Shown here: positions 34,301 through 43,321 of the stretch, piece by piece
How the letters are laid out: the number at the start of each line of letters is the position of its first letter
Numbering within the stretch: position 1 is the first letter of the stretch
Assembly: GCF_002837055.1 (NCBI RefSeq)
Contig: NZ_PDKP01000003.1
Coordinates: forward strand, 30,938-75,307
Source of the DNA: Lactobacillus apis
GTDB taxonomy: Bacteria > Bacillota > Bacilli > Lactobacillales > Lactobacillaceae
Direction of reading: 5' to 3'
Length of the DNA stretch: 44,370 bases
Program-made: the position numbers and the translations under genes
Notes under the pieces: generated by a model
Seen by the model: only the letters and a program-made list of their open reading frames with translations
What the model was told of the DNA's origin: nothing
Database searches by the model: none

Positions 34301-34732
34301 ATGGAGAATATATCTTATGGTGAAGTAGCAGGGTTGATTGCCGCTGCGGCATTATTAGTTTTGGTACTTTTCACAATTCCTGTACTTATCCACGCTGCAA
34401 AAGCAGCAAAGCAAGCGAATCAAACAATCAAAGCTGCCAACGAATCACTTGAACAAATCTCAAAAGATGTTGATGTTTTGGCCCATCAAACAAGTGACTT
34501 GCTTGATAAGACCAATGTGCTTTTAGCAGATGTCAATGTTAAGATGGAGACTTTAGATCCTGTTGTCAAGGCTGCTGCTGATTTAGGTGAAAGTGTCTCA
34601 GATGTGAACGCCTCTTCACGTAAGATGGCAAAGCGGGTTAGCAACTTTCATTTAAATAGTGGTAACGGGTTCGTATCTTCTGCTTTATCGTCAATGTTTG
34701 CGCGTAGGAAACGTCGCAAGGGTAAAGAATAG
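34301..34732 (+). CDS. DUF948 family membrane-anchored protein
   Basis: A 143-residue protein with one N-terminal membrane segment (AGLIAAAALLVLVLFTIPVLI), followed by a helical coiled-coil part (residues ~30-110) and a very basic C-terminus (ARRKRRKGKE). Pairs with the YtxH-like gene 19 bases downstream, a common Firmicute arrangement. Function unknown; probably envelope stress or general stress related. Confidence 0.85.
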   Translation: MENISYGEVAGLIAAAALLVLVLFTIPVLIHAAKAAKQANQTIKAANESLEQISKDVDVLAHQTSDLLDKTNVLLADVNVKMETLDPVVKAAADLGESVSDVNASSRKMAKRVSNFHLNSGNGFVSSALSSMFARRKRRKGKE

Positions 34733-34751
34733 AAAAAAGGAGTTTTTTACA

Positions 34752-35129
34752 ATGAAGAAATTTACAAACTTTGTTTTAGGTGCAATCATTGGTGGTGCAG
34801 CAGGTTTTCTAGCTGGCTCATTATTAGTTAGTGATGAACAAATCGATGATTTGAAGAAAAAAGTTAAGGACAATGACACTGTTCAAGACCTTAAGAAGAA
34901 ATATGACAATGGTACTGAAGTCGTGAAAAATCAATTAGCTTCATTCCCAAAAAATGTTGAAGATGATTCTGAATTGAAAGATTTTGATGATATCGTGATT
35001 GATAACTCTTCAGACGATGATCCAATGTTAGCTGATAAAGCTGAGGATTCAGTAAGTGATTTACACAACGCTGAAGCACCTGAGAGACCAGATGCTTTTC
35101 CTAAAGAAGATCCTTTAGCAAGACCATAA
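34752..35129 (+). CDS. YtxH-like protein
   Basis: A 125-residue protein with an N-terminal glycine-rich membrane segment (FVLGAIIGGAAGFLAGSLLVS) and a long acidic tail full of Asp, Glu and Ser. ATG 34752 follows AAGGAG; the longer upstream extension overlaps the previous gene and is rejected. Same transcript as the DUF948 gene. Confidence 0.85.
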   Translation: MKKFTNFVLGAIIGGAAGFLAGSLLVSDEQIDDLKKKVKDNDTVQDLKKKYDNGTEVVKNQLASFPKNVEDDSELKDFDDIVIDNSSDDDPMLADKAEDSVSDLHNAEAPERPDAFPKEDPLARP

Positions 35130-35145
35130 TTAAAATTGCTTAATA

Positions 35146-35188
35146 AAAAATGCACTAGCAGGAAGTTAAATTCTGTTAGTGCATTTTT
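35146..35188. terminator. Bidirectional terminator
   Basis: AAAAATGCACTA / TAGTGCATTTTT stem between the convergent ytxH-like gene and pepQ. Confidence 0.85.
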
Positions 35189-35202
35189 AGTTCTTGCAAA
35201 TC

Positions 35203-36309
35203 TTAATCACTAAGTGGGATGTATTTGAGTTCCTTGCTGGTATGAGTAAATGGTTCATAACCGTCTTTAGTTACAACACCACAGTCTTCGATTCTAACAC
35301 CAGCAACGCCTGGAAGATAAATTCCTGGTTCAATCGAGAAGCACATACCTTCCTCGATTACCAAGTCATTGCCACCAACAATTGAAGGGTACTCATGAAC
35401 GTCTTTACCAATTCCGTGACCTAAACGGTGAATGAAGTATTCGCCGTAGCCAGCCTTTGTAATGATGTCACGTGCAACTCCATCTAACTCAGAAGCGGTC
35501 ATGCCAGGCTTAACTGCATCAATTGCGGCTTGCTGGGCTTCACGATCAATTTCATAGATTTCTTTAGCTTTAGCACTTGGTTCACCGTAAGCAACTGTTC
35601 TACTAGCGTCTGATGCGTAGCCGTTATGCATAGTTCCAAGATCAAATAAAACGAGTTCATTAGGTTGAACTTTATTCATTGTTGGACCTAAGTGTGGATT
35701 AGCTGCATTTGCCCCGGTTTGAACAATTGTTTCAAAACTTTCGTGCATAACACCTTTTTGCACCTTTAATTGATATTCAATTTGTCCAGCAATATAGCGC
35801 TCGGTTACACCAGTTTTAATTGCGTTAAAACCAATCTCAAAAGCAAAATCTGCTTCGCGTCCGGCAGCTTGTAATTGTTTAACTTCTTCTGGTGTTTTAT
35901 ATAGTCGAATTTTAGCAATAAAGTTTGAAACATCACCATCAAAATTTGCGTCTGGGAATTGTTCATGCATCAGTTGGAAATGTGCTACAGACAAATTATT
36001 TTTCTCTAGTGCCCATTTTTGGTATTCTGAAGTCCTACCTTTAATTTTATCTGCAATTACTGCCCATGGGTCTTCTGAATCAAGGTAGCCGAAGACATCA
36101 CCATCCCAAGCAGAATTTTTAGCTTCTTCAACATTTAAGGCAGGAACGAAAACAAATGGATCGCTATCTTTAAATGCTAGAAGAGCAAAGATACGCTCGT
36201 GTGGTTCCATGTCGTAGCCAGTAAAATAAGCGATTGTGGTTGGATTGGAAATATAAGCAACATCATTGCCAGATGCTTGCAGCCATTCTTGTAATTTGTT
36301 TAAATTCAT
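35203..36309 (-). CDS. pepQ: Xaa-Pro dipeptidase (prolidase)
   Basis: Cytoplasmic metallopeptidase of 368 residues that splits Xaa-Pro dipeptides, important for growth on casein peptides. The M24 pita-bread fold has the five metal ligands: two Asp ([18 protein letters not shown]), His ([13 protein letters not shown]) and two Glu ([20 protein letters not shown]). Divergent from ccpA, the arrangement known in lactobacilli, where CcpA can influence pepQ. Confidence 0.96.
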   Translation of the reverse strand: MNLNKLQEWLQASGNDVAYISNPTTIAYFTGYDMEPHERIFALLAFKDSDPFVFVPALNVEEAKNSAWDGDVFGYLDSEDPWAVIADKIKGRTSEYQKWALEKNNLSVAHFQLMHEQFPDANFDGDVSNFIAKIRLYKTPEEVKQLQAAGREADFAFEIGFNAIKTGVTERYIAGQIEYQLKVQKGVMHESFETIVQTGANAANPHLGPTMNKVQPNELVLFDLGTMHNGYASDASRTVAYGEPSAKAKEIYEIDREAQQAAIDAVKPGMTASELDGVARDIITKAGYGEYFIHRLGHGIGKDVHEYPSIVGGNDLVIEEGMCFSIEPGIYLPGVAGVRIEDCGVVTKDGYEPFTHTSKELKYIPLSD

Positions 36310-36346
36310 AAACTTTTCCTTTCATATCAAGTAATTAATTATGAAA

Positions 36347-36352
36347 AGTATA
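36347..36352 (-). promoter_or_regulatory. pepQ -10 box
   Basis: TGATATACT on the minus strand, an extended -10, about 38 bases before the pepQ start codon. Confidence 0.5.
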
Positions 36353-36386
36353 TCATGTTATAGCAATGAAAAAATGAAAGAATAGC

Positions 36387-36424
36387 TGTAAACGTTTGCA
36401 CTTTTTGGGAAATCATGATAAATT
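36387..36424 (+). promoter_or_regulatory. ccpA promoter with cre site
   Basis: cre TGTAAACGTTTGCA (36387-36400) matches the CcpA consensus at 13 of 14 positions. It overlaps the -35 TTGCAC (36396-36401), which is 17 bases from the extended -10 TGATAAATT (-10 hexamer 36419-36424). This predicts negative autoregulation of ccpA and perhaps action on divergent pepQ. Confidence 0.75.
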
Positions 36425-36455
36425 TGTTAGGAGTATTCAAGATAGGGGATTAGAG

Positions 36456-37457
36456 ATGCGTAAACAAGATATTACAATTTATGACGTTGCTCGCGAAGCT
36501 AAAGTGTCGATGGCGACCGTTTCACGAGTAGTTAATGGCAATACCAATGTTCGTAAAGATACACGTGAACGTGTATTAAAGGTGATCAACCGGCTGCACT
36601 ACCAGCCAAATGCAGTAGCGCAAGGGCTTGCCTCTAAACGAACAACAACGGTTGGACTAATCGTTCCAGATTTAACTAACCTTTACTTTGCTGAGCTTTC
36701 AAAGGGAATCGATGATATCGCATTACTGTACAAGTATAATATCATCATTACTAGTATTGAAAACCGCTTAATGAAGGAAGATCAAGCAATTCAGGGTCTA
36801 TTGAACAAGCAAGTTGATGGCATAATTTACATGTCAGATAATTTACCAGAAGAAGCTGCCGAAGCTTTCAAGCGTACAGATACACCTGTTGTTTTGGCTG
36901 GTACTAAAAGTAATCACCAAGAGTTTCCGTCAGTTGCAATTGACTACATGAAGGCTGACACTGAGGCATTAAATTTACTTTATAACGATGGTAAGAAGAA
37001 CTTAGCGCTTGTACTAGATGACCCAGATACGGTTGTAAATGCAGAAAACCGCATTCCAGCATATAAGAAGTTTATGGCTGACCATAATTTGGGTGAAGGG
37101 CATATTTATAGCAATATTAAAGACCATTCTGATGGCTATAATCTGTATTCCCAATTGCGTCAGGATGGCATTGATGGTGTAATCGTTACCCGAGATATTA
37201 CCGCTGTCGGCATTTTAAATGCCGCAACTGATGCGGGTACAAAGATTCCTGAAGAAATGGAAATTGTTACTGCTAGTGCAACGCAAATTGCTTCTGTCGT
37301 AAGACCAGCGCTGACTGCCATTCGTCAACCGCTTTATGATATTGGTGCTGTGGCAATGAGATTGCTAACTAAGCTAATGAACAACGAAGAAATTGACCAA
37401 AAGCAAATTGAATTGCCATATGAATTGTTGAAAAAGCAAAGTACGGCAAATAAATAA
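36456..37457 (+). CDS. ccpA: Catabolite control protein A
   Basis: LacI-family global regulator of carbon use, 333 residues. The DNA-binding helix-turn-helix is ITIYDVAREAKVSMATVSRVVNG followed by the hinge ANAVAQGLASKRT-type segment; the rest is a periplasmic-binding-like core that binds HPr-Ser46-P. ATG 36456 is chosen because AGGGGAT precedes it and because the -10 box at 36419 lies inside the longer frame. It probably acts on the cre-like sites before lacD, SIS1 and the PTS genes. Confidence 0.97.
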   Translation: MRKQDITIYDVAREAKVSMATVSRVVNGNTNVRKDTRERVLKVINRLHYQPNAVAQGLASKRTTTVGLIVPDLTNLYFAELSKGIDDIALLYKYNIIITSIENRLMKEDQAIQGLLNKQVDGIIYMSDNLPEEAAEAFKRTDTPVVLAGTKSNHQEFPSVAIDYMKADTEALNLLYNDGKKNLALVLDDPDTVVNAENRIPAYKKFMADHNLGEGHIYSNIKDHSDGYNLYSQLRQDGIDGVIVTRDITAVGILNAATDAGTKIPEEMEIVTASATQIASVVRPALTAIRQPLYDIGAVAMRLLTKLMNNEEIDQKQIELPYELLKKQSTANK

Positions 37458-37462
37458 TAAAC

Positions 37463-37498
37463 AAAAAATCGATTCATTATGAAGTGAATCGATTTTTT
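37463..37498. terminator. Bidirectional terminator between ccpA and glpQ
   Basis: AAAAAATCGATTCA / TGAATCGATTTTTT stem. Confidence 0.9.
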
Positions 37499-37505
37499 GT
37501 TACTT

Positions 37506-38876
37506 TCAATTATTTAATTTCCAAGTTGCTCTAATCTGTTGAGTAAAATTTAGAGTCTTTGGTGCTTGCAAAGGTAAATATTCCAGGAGAGCGATATTAG
37601 TGTAGCGATTAATTCTAGGTAGTTTATTGTAATTATGCCAACTAGTTCCGTCAAAGAAACCATAGAAAAGAATATCACGAGCCTTAACCCAACCTAAAGA
37701 GGTGTGTAGCCACATGCTTTTTGGACTGCCATTAAAGTTCTGAATTTTATACAAAGTATTAATTGGCATTTCCTTTTTGGTTTTTGCTTGATTTTCAGGT
37801 AAGCGATAAATCGGTACTTTGTGTTGGGGCTTGGCCAGTATTTGTTTGTCTTGGTACGGAGCAACGTCCCGTGGCTTTAAATCAAGGTTGACAAACTCGG
37901 CGGAAATGAAGGTTTGATTGTCAATTTGATAGTAGAGTTGATTGTGGGCACGGACGCCGTACATTACTTCCAATTTTTGCCCAGGTTTAACATACTTCTT
38001 TTGTTTAACTCTGACGTATGGATTCATCATTGTCGCTGTTTTTTCTTTACCAAAATAGATGCCGTTACGATGAATTTCGTATTTCTTAGTGCCTTGCTTA
38101 GCAAGCTTGTATTTAAAACCAGTACTTGGAAAGTTGGTTACAACACCATCTATATTTTTATTAATCAGCCAATGCCATAATTCAGGTGATTCATCCATTT
38201 CTGCCCAAACATAAACTTGTTTGTTGATGCGGTGAAGCCAGTGAATTAGCCAAGAGTGATTCAAAATTAAGTCCGACGAAACATTGACCGCATCGACTTG
38301 CGGTAAATTACTAAAATTGATTCGTTTAAGGCTACCGACAAGTAAAATTAGGTATGCGTCTGGCATGATTTTCCGAAAGTGAAATAAGCTGGCTGCAGAA
38401 AAAGAGTGAATCATAACTCTTTTTTCCATATGATACTTTTTAATTGTTGTAGCAATTTCATCTTCTAGTTGATAAGACGGATCAATTGAGTGATCAATTT
38501 TGGTTTCTAAAACAAATTTGGTATTTGGCTTTTTTTGGTAGTGTTCAAATAGCTCATCCAGACTCATCACATGTTCACCATTATCATATGTTAATTGGCT
38601 AAGTGCCTGCCAAGTATTTTGTGATACAATTGCATGTGTATGAGTAACTCGATATAAATCATCATCATGTGAGACGACCAGTTGTCCATCTGCTGAAAGA
38701 TGAAGGTCGAGTTCAACGTAATCAGCACCTGAATTAAAGGCGGAATCATCGCTCTGGATTGTTTCTTCAGGATATTTCGTGGGATCGCCGCGGTGCCCGA
38801 CAACAGTAAAACCACTACTTGTCAAAAAGATTATGGTAAGAAAAATAGCCGTAAATACATGGCTTTTACGTTTCAT
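37506..38876 (-). CDS. glpQ: Secreted glycerophosphodiester phosphodiesterase with C-terminal wall-binding-like domains
   Basis: Hydrolyses glycerophosphodiesters to glycerol 3-phosphate and alcohol; exported forms can act on teichoic acid or lipid head groups. The 456-residue product has an N-terminal signal or anchor (MKRKSHVFTAIFLTIIFLTSSGF). A GDPD domain with VVGHRGDPTKYPEET, VELDLHLSADGQLVVSHDDD and FVLETK covers residues ~25-265. Residues ~265-456 contain SH3- or SLAP-like Tyr/Lys-rich modules. I start at 38876 because GAGGTG lies 6 bases before it. The fusion of GDPD with wall-binding modules is unusual against the plain enzyme. Confidence 0.88.
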   Translation of the reverse strand: MKRKSHVFTAIFLTIIFLTSSGFTVVGHRGDPTKYPEETIQSDDSAFNSGADYVELDLHLSADGQLVVSHDDDLYRVTHTHAIVSQNTWQALSQLTYDNGEHVMSLDELFEHYQKKPNTKFVLETKIDHSIDPSYQLEDEIATTIKKYHMEKRVMIHSFSAASLFHFRKIMPDAYLILLVGSLKRINFSNLPQVDAVNVSSDLILNHSWLIHWLHRINKQVYVWAEMDESPELWHWLINKNIDGVVTNFPSTGFKYKLAKQGTKKYEIHRNGIYFGKEKTATMMNPYVRVKQKKYVKPGQKLEVMYGVRAHNQLYYQIDNQTFISAEFVNLDLKPRDVAPYQDKQILAKPQHKVPIYRLPENQAKTKKEMPINTLYKIQNFNGSPKSMWLHTSLGWVKARDILFYGFFDGTSWHNYNKLPRINRYTNIALLEYLPLQAPKTLNFTQQIRATWKLNN

Positions 38877-38959
38877 GTGTACACCTCTATTGTTTATTAC
38901 GATAGCATGGTTACACATTTTTTGCTATATTTAACAGTTTAATTTTAGGGATAATTTAG

Positions 38960-39292
38960 ATGAAGCAAGAGTATGAAGAATTAGATTTAATTGAAGAAAT
39001 CACACGCAATGATGGCAGTAAATACTTTGAAATTTCTAACATTGATCAAAATGGGATAGCCGAACTGGCGGTTGATCACGGGAATATAAAAAATGTGCGC
39101 ATCTTGCAACTAAATATTCCACGTACTAAAGCGTTAATCACTTATGAAGAGTATATTAACAAAAACTACCACCTTGAAACATTAACCAATGAGGATGATT
39201 GGAAAAATCCTGATTGGGTTGAATGGGATAAGCCAAAGGGTAAAGTCTTGGATGCGTACGAAATGATTTTGAAATCGAATCAGATCGGTTAG
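38960..39292 (+). CDS. Hypothetical protein, 110 residues
   Basis: Not recognised. Soluble acidic protein with no signal or membrane segment (starts MKQEYEELDLIEEITRNDG, contains VEWDKPKGKVLDAYEMIL). A weak ribosome site (TAGGGA) precedes it. It is 10 bases ahead of the yunD-like gene and probably the first gene of that operon. Confidence 0.75.
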   Translation: MKQEYEELDLIEEITRNDGSKYFEISNIDQNGIAELAVDHGNIKNVRILQLNIPRTKALITYEEYINKNYHLETLTNEDDWKNPDWVEWDKPKGKVLDAYEMILKSNQIG

Positions 39293-39302
39293 GGGACAAG
39301 AG

Positions 39303-40703
39303 ATGGAAAAACTTCGTATTTTACATACTAATGATTTGCACTCACATTTTGAAAACTTTCCTAAAATCGGTCGTTATCTGAAAAAGGCGCAACAAGATAA
39401 GACTGTCGACCAGGTGCTAACGTTTGATGCTGGTGACTTCATGGATAGATCCCATCCATTAACTGATGCAACTTATGGTCAAGCTAATATTAAATTGATG
39501 AATTCGTTTAATTACGATGCCATCACAATTGGCAACAATGAGGGAATATCGAACTCGCATGAAGTAGTTGAGCACCTTTTTGATCATGCCAATTTTCCTG
39601 TAGTTCTTGCTAACTTACGTGAAGAAGATGAATCAATGCCGCATTGGGCGGTTCAAGATAAAATTCTGACAACCAAAAAAGGCACAAGAATTGCATTAAT
39701 TGGTTTAACGGCTGCTTATCCCTTATCTTATGAACCTAATCATTGGCACGTTAAAATGCTAAAAGATGCGATGGATGAAGTTCTATCCAAAATTGAAGGA
39801 AAATATGATGTTTTAATCCTATTGACGCATGTTGGTCTTAATATGGATTCCTTTTTGGCCCATAATTTTCCAGAAATTGATTTAATCATTGGTGGCCATA
39901 CGCATGATCTGTTACCACATGGCAGAAATGTAAATGGTGTTTGGATTACTCAAACTGGTAAATGGGGTCATTATGTAGGAAATATTCATGTGGAAATTGA
40001 TGACAAGCACCATATCCAAAGAATCTCACCACATGTTGTAGCTACAAGTTCGATGAGAGAACATGATGATGATCAAAAAACCATTTTAGGTTACCAAGAA
40101 CGTGGAAAAGAAATCCTAAGCCAAGAGAAAGTTGCAGATTTACCAGAAAAATATGATGAAGACCGTGAGGCAGCAATTGATGTGTCTCTAGATGCGATTG
40201 CTGATTTTGCAGGAACAAATCTAGCAATGTTAAGTACTGGCTTATTTTTAGAACCATTTAAAAAAGGAATCATAACTAAGTATGACTTGCAAAAAATATT
40301 GCCTCATTCAATGCACGTTGTACGCTCAAAATTAAAAGGCAGTGACCTATGGCGCCTTGTAATGGAAATCGAAAAAAATCGCCATTACCTTGATCATTTT
40401 CCACTTCAAGGGATGAGTTTTCGGGGAAAAGTATTTGGTCAAATGCACTATCGCGGAATAAAGTTTGATCCACTAAGCAAAGCCGTTTTTGTTGAGGGGA
40501 AGGAAATAAACCCAGCAAAAGAATATCAAATTGCTGTTTTGGACCACTATGTTTTGGTGCCTTTTTTCCCTACGCTTGCAATTGTGGGGGATAATCAATT
40601 TTTATTCCCACAATTTTTGCGTGAAGTAATTGGTGATTATTTAGCTAAAAAATATCCAATAATAGGAAGTGAAACTAATGGTGGACCAAAAGAGCCCAAT
40701 TGA
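39303..40703 (+). CDS. Metallophosphatase/5'-nucleotidase family protein (YunD-like)
   Basis: Two-domain phosphoesterase of 466 residues. The calcineurin-like domain carries the metal ligands HTNDLHSHFE, DAGDFMDRS, GNNEG, THVG and GGHTHD; the C-terminal 5'-nucleotidase domain (residues ~290-450) contains substrate-binding aromatic and Arg residues. No signal peptide, so it is cytoplasmic like YunD rather than an exported nucleotidase. Overlaps the next gene by 26 bases. Confidence 0.92.
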   Translation: MEKLRILHTNDLHSHFENFPKIGRYLKKAQQDKTVDQVLTFDAGDFMDRSHPLTDATYGQANIKLMNSFNYDAITIGNNEGISNSHEVVEHLFDHANFPVVLANLREEDESMPHWAVQDKILTTKKGTRIALIGLTAAYPLSYEPNHWHVKMLKDAMDEVLSKIEGKYDVLILLTHVGLNMDSFLAHNFPEIDLIIGGHTHDLLPHGRNVNGVWITQTGKWGHYVGNIHVEIDDKHHIQRISPHVVATSSMREHDDDQKTILGYQERGKEILSQEKVADLPEKYDEDREAAIDVSLDAIADFAGTNLAMLSTGLFLEPFKKGIITKYDLQKILPHSMHVVRSKLKGSDLWRLVMEIEKNRHYLDHFPLQGMSFRGKVFGQMHYRGIKFDPLSKAVFVEGKEINPAKEYQIAVLDHYVLVPFFPTLAIVGDNQFLFPQFLREVIGDYLAKKYPIIGSETNGGPKEPN

Positions 40704-41265
40704 TGAATCAAAAAAAGAAAATAAGTTTGATGAACAGCAGCCGCTTCGTCATCCACTTGCAGCGGTCAAAATAGTTGGCAAGCAAATCAAAATAAACAAG
40801 CAACTGTATCAAGTACTTGTGGATAAACAAGAAGCGCTTGATACTGAACTTTTAAGTAAAAAATATGACCCTTATTTAGATCAATATGATTATATTGTGG
40901 GTGATGTTTCGAGCGAACACCTGCGCCTAAAAGGCTTTTTTAAAGATAAAGTACAAACGGCAATTGACCGCAAGGAACAGACAATTGCTGATTATTTGAT
41001 GGAATACTGTAATCCTGGAGGCGGTTATTTTATTTTGCAACTGGTGAACCCAGTGCATCACTACCGAAATACTAAGTTTAAAAGACGTACCAGTGTAACC
41101 CGCTATAAGAAGCAAACTGTACCTAACAAAAAGACTGCTATTTTTAAAAAGTATAAAAAGAGTGCGTCACGCATCAAAAAACCAAAACCAAAAACAGTTA
41201 CAGTGAAAAAGGCACAAGCTAATAATCACACTTTTGTAATCAAAAAGAGGAAAGGTAGCAATTAA
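40678..41265 (+). CDS. DUF1027 family protein (YutD-like)
   Basis: A 195-residue protein. The YutD core (residues ~35-135: YQVLVDKQEALDTELLSKKYDPYLDQYDYIVGD to YCNPGGGYFILQL) is followed by a strongly basic Lys-rich tail that could bind nucleic acid. ATG 40678 has AGGA 10 bases before it and is preferred over GTG 40669, which sits one base after the same site. Operon member between yunD- and yutF-like genes. Confidence 0.88.
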   Translation: MVDQKSPIDESKKENKFDEQQPLRHPLAAVKIVGKQIKINKQLYQVLVDKQEALDTELLSKKYDPYLDQYDYIVGDVSSEHLRLKGFFKDKVQTAIDRKEQTIADYLMEYCNPGGGYFILQLVNPVHHYRNTKFKRRTSVTRYKKQTVPNKKTAIFKKYKKSASRIKKPKPKTVTVKKAQANNHTFVIKKRKGSN

Positions 41266-42042
41266 GTGAAAGATTATCAATTGTTTTTAATTGATCTGGA
41301 TGGAACAATCTATCGCGGAAAAGAGACTATTGCATCTGGTGTAAGATTTGTTCATCGACTTGAGGCAGCTGGCAAAAATTATCTTTTTTTGACTAATAAT
41401 ACAACGCGTACACCGCAAATGGTTGTAGATAAGTTGGCTGGGCATGGAGTAGCGACAGATACTTCACATGTGTATACGCCTTGCATGGCGACTACTAGTT
41501 ATTTGCTAAATGAAAAAGAGACTGATAGTGGCAAAATTGGTGTTTATTTAATTGGACAAATTGGTTTATGGCATGAATTCCTAAGCCACCCTGAATTTGA
41601 AATCAACGAAGAGAAGCCAGATTACGTAGTGGTAGGAATGGACACTGATTTGACTTACCACAAAATTCAAGTTGCTACTAACGCAATTAGAAATGGCGCG
41701 AAGTTTATTGGGACAAATGCTGATGTCAATTTGCCGAGTGAAAATGGCTTATTACCCGGAAACGGTTCGCAGTGTGCGATGATCGCTACGGCAACTGGAG
41801 TAGAGCCACTGTTCATTGGGAAGCCTTCCGAAATTATCATTGAACGTGTTTTGCAAAAAATGGGTTGTTCAAAAGAAGACGCACTAATTGTGGGTGATAA
41901 TTATGATACAGATATCAAAGCTGGATTTAACAGTAAGGTGGACCAACTGCTAGTCACAACAGGAATTACTCAGCCAGATGATATTGTTGATAAAAAGCAG
42001 CCAACAATTTTAGTTGATGATTTAGATGAGGTTGAACTATGA
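41266..42042 (+). CDS. HAD-superfamily phosphatase, NagD/YutF-like
   Basis: Phosphatase of 258 residues, type IIA HAD. Motifs: LIDLDGTIYRGKE (nucleophile Asp and acid/base Asp), LTNNTTRTP, IGKPSE and VGDNYDTDI. Starts at GTG directly after the yutD stop, with AGGAAAGG as ribosome site. Likely substrates are small sugar or nucleoside phosphates; not determined by sequence. Overlaps the next gene by 4 bases. Confidence 0.93.
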   Translation: MKDYQLFLIDLDGTIYRGKETIASGVRFVHRLEAAGKNYLFLTNNTTRTPQMVVDKLAGHGVATDTSHVYTPCMATTSYLLNEKETDSGKIGVYLIGQIGLWHEFLSHPEFEINEEKPDYVVVGMDTDLTYHKIQVATNAIRNGAKFIGTNADVNLPSENGLLPGNGSQCAMIATATGVEPLFIGKPSEIIIERVLQKMGCSKEDALIVGDNYDTDIKAGFNSKVDQLLVTTGITQPDDIVDKKQPTILVDDLDEVEL

Positions 42043-42647
42043 AAAAAAGCAATCCCATTTTAGCCGTAATGTTTCATTTCATATTCGGTATTACTAGTAG
42101 TGTTGTTGGTGCAATAATTGCAAGCTGGCCCTTACTACTTGTTTTTGTCATTGTTCAAAAGACTTATAAAACTGTCAACCTATCAGTTGGGCAAGTAATT
42201 CATAACTACAATCAACTGATGGGTTATTTGGTTTGGCCATTTAAGCAGCATTTGCATATGAGCAATTTCCCAACTTCAGTAATGGCGGCGCAACACTTTG
42301 CGGAAGTAAAGAGACTGTTTATTTTAGCGGTTTTTGCGTTTTTGTGCTGCCTAATAATTTTCTTAATTACTAAAAACAAAAAAAGCAAAGCACTTAAACT
42401 TGATAAAGTTTGGGCTTTACTCTTTCTACTTTTACCAATTGTTGTATTACCGTTTGCTTTAACTAACTTTGACGATTTTTTTATTACTTTTCACCATTTA
42501 TTTTTCGCCGGTAGTAACACATGGTTATTTGATCCATCAACCGATCCAATTATTAACGTACTTACAGAAGGCTTTTTTGCGTCATGTTTTGCTGTGGGCG
42601 GAATTATTTATGAATTATATTTTGTAAATCAATTATTGAAAAAATAA
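42039..42647 (+). CDS. TIGR01906/DUF1461 integral membrane protein
   Basis: Membrane protein of 202 residues with about four transmembrane segments and the conserved pattern NLSVGQVIHNYNQLMGYLVWPF between the first two. The family is common in lactobacilli and streptococci downstream of yutF-like genes; function unknown. Translationally coupled (ATGA) to the HAD gene. Confidence 0.88.
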   Translation: MKKSNPILAVMFHFIFGITSSVVGAIIASWPLLLVFVIVQKTYKTVNLSVGQVIHNYNQLMGYLVWPFKQHLHMSNFPTSVMAAQHFAEVKRLFILAVFAFLCCLIIFLITKNKKSKALKLDKVWALLFLLLPIVVLPFALTNFDDFFITFHHLFFAGSNTWLFDPSTDPIINVLTEGFFASCFAVGGIIYELYFVNQLLKK

Positions 42648-42679
42648 AAAGGAGCTCCATTAATGGAGCTCCTTTTTTT
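42646..42679. terminator. Bidirectional terminator overlapping the dedA 3' end
   Basis: AAAAAGGAGCTCCAT / ATGGAGCTCCTTTTT, nearly a continuous palindrome. The last six codons and the stop of the dedA-like gene are encoded within the stem. Confidence 0.9.
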
Positions 42680-43310
42680 GTGTCATTCGTTTTTTTAAGC
42701 CAACAATTAAAATTGGTAAAACTGAAATAAGTATGATTGCTAGAATTAATATTGAGAAATGATCTTTAACAAATGGGATGTTGCCGAACAAGGCACCAAT
42801 AATTGTAAAGAGTCCACTCCAGATAATGCCGCCAATAATATTGTAAATGGCAAACGTACCGTAGTGCATTTTACTACCACCAGAGATAAAAGGAACAAAT
42901 GTCCTAATAAAGGGGATGAACCTACCAATTACAATTGTGATTGAGCCATGCCGCTCAAAAAATCGTTCGGCTGCTTCACGATTTTTTTGGTTAATTAGTT
43001 TATTAAACCAGGAATGTTTCGCTCCGGCCTTGACCGAACGTGCCCCGATTTCATAGTTACATGCATCACCGAGTATTGCGGCTAGTAAAACTGCAAAATA
43101 CACGAGCCAAATGTTGAGGTGATATTTTGGATTGACTGCCATTGAACTAGCGGCGAAAATCAATGAATCACCTGGCAAAAAAGGGAAAATGACTAATCCA
43201 GTTTCAATAAAAATAATGGCAAAAATAATCAAGTATGTCCAGCTGCCAAACTGGTTGACTATTTCAATCAGATGGTGATCAATGTGAAGAATAAAATTGA
43301 TTATTGTCAT
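42660..43310 (-). CDS. DedA-family membrane protein
   Basis: A 216-residue SNARE-associated/VTT domain membrane protein; relatives flip undecaprenyl phosphate or phospholipids. Family marks: FIETGLVIFPFLPGDSLIFAASSMA, and the FxRxxPxxR-type segment GRFIPFIRTFVPFISGGSKM followed by a re-entrant glycine-rich stretch IIGGIIWSGLFTIIGALFG. Probably co-transcribed with the reductase 11 bases upstream. Confidence 0.93.
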   Translation of the reverse strand: MTIINFILHIDHHLIEIVNQFGSWTYLIIFAIIFIETGLVIFPFLPGDSLIFAASSMAVNPKYHLNIWLVYFAVLLAAILGDACNYEIGARSVKAGAKHSWFNKLINQKNREAAERFFERHGSITIVIGRFIPFIRTFVPFISGGSKMHYGTFAIYNIIGGIIWSGLFTIIGALFGNIPFVKDHFSILILAIILISVLPILIVGLKKRMTQKKELH

Positions 43311-43321
43311 ATATGTTGCTC

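Noticed and set aside
36396-36455. Longer N-terminus for CcpA
   Set aside because: It contains the -10 box, and CcpA normally begins just before the IYDVA helix.
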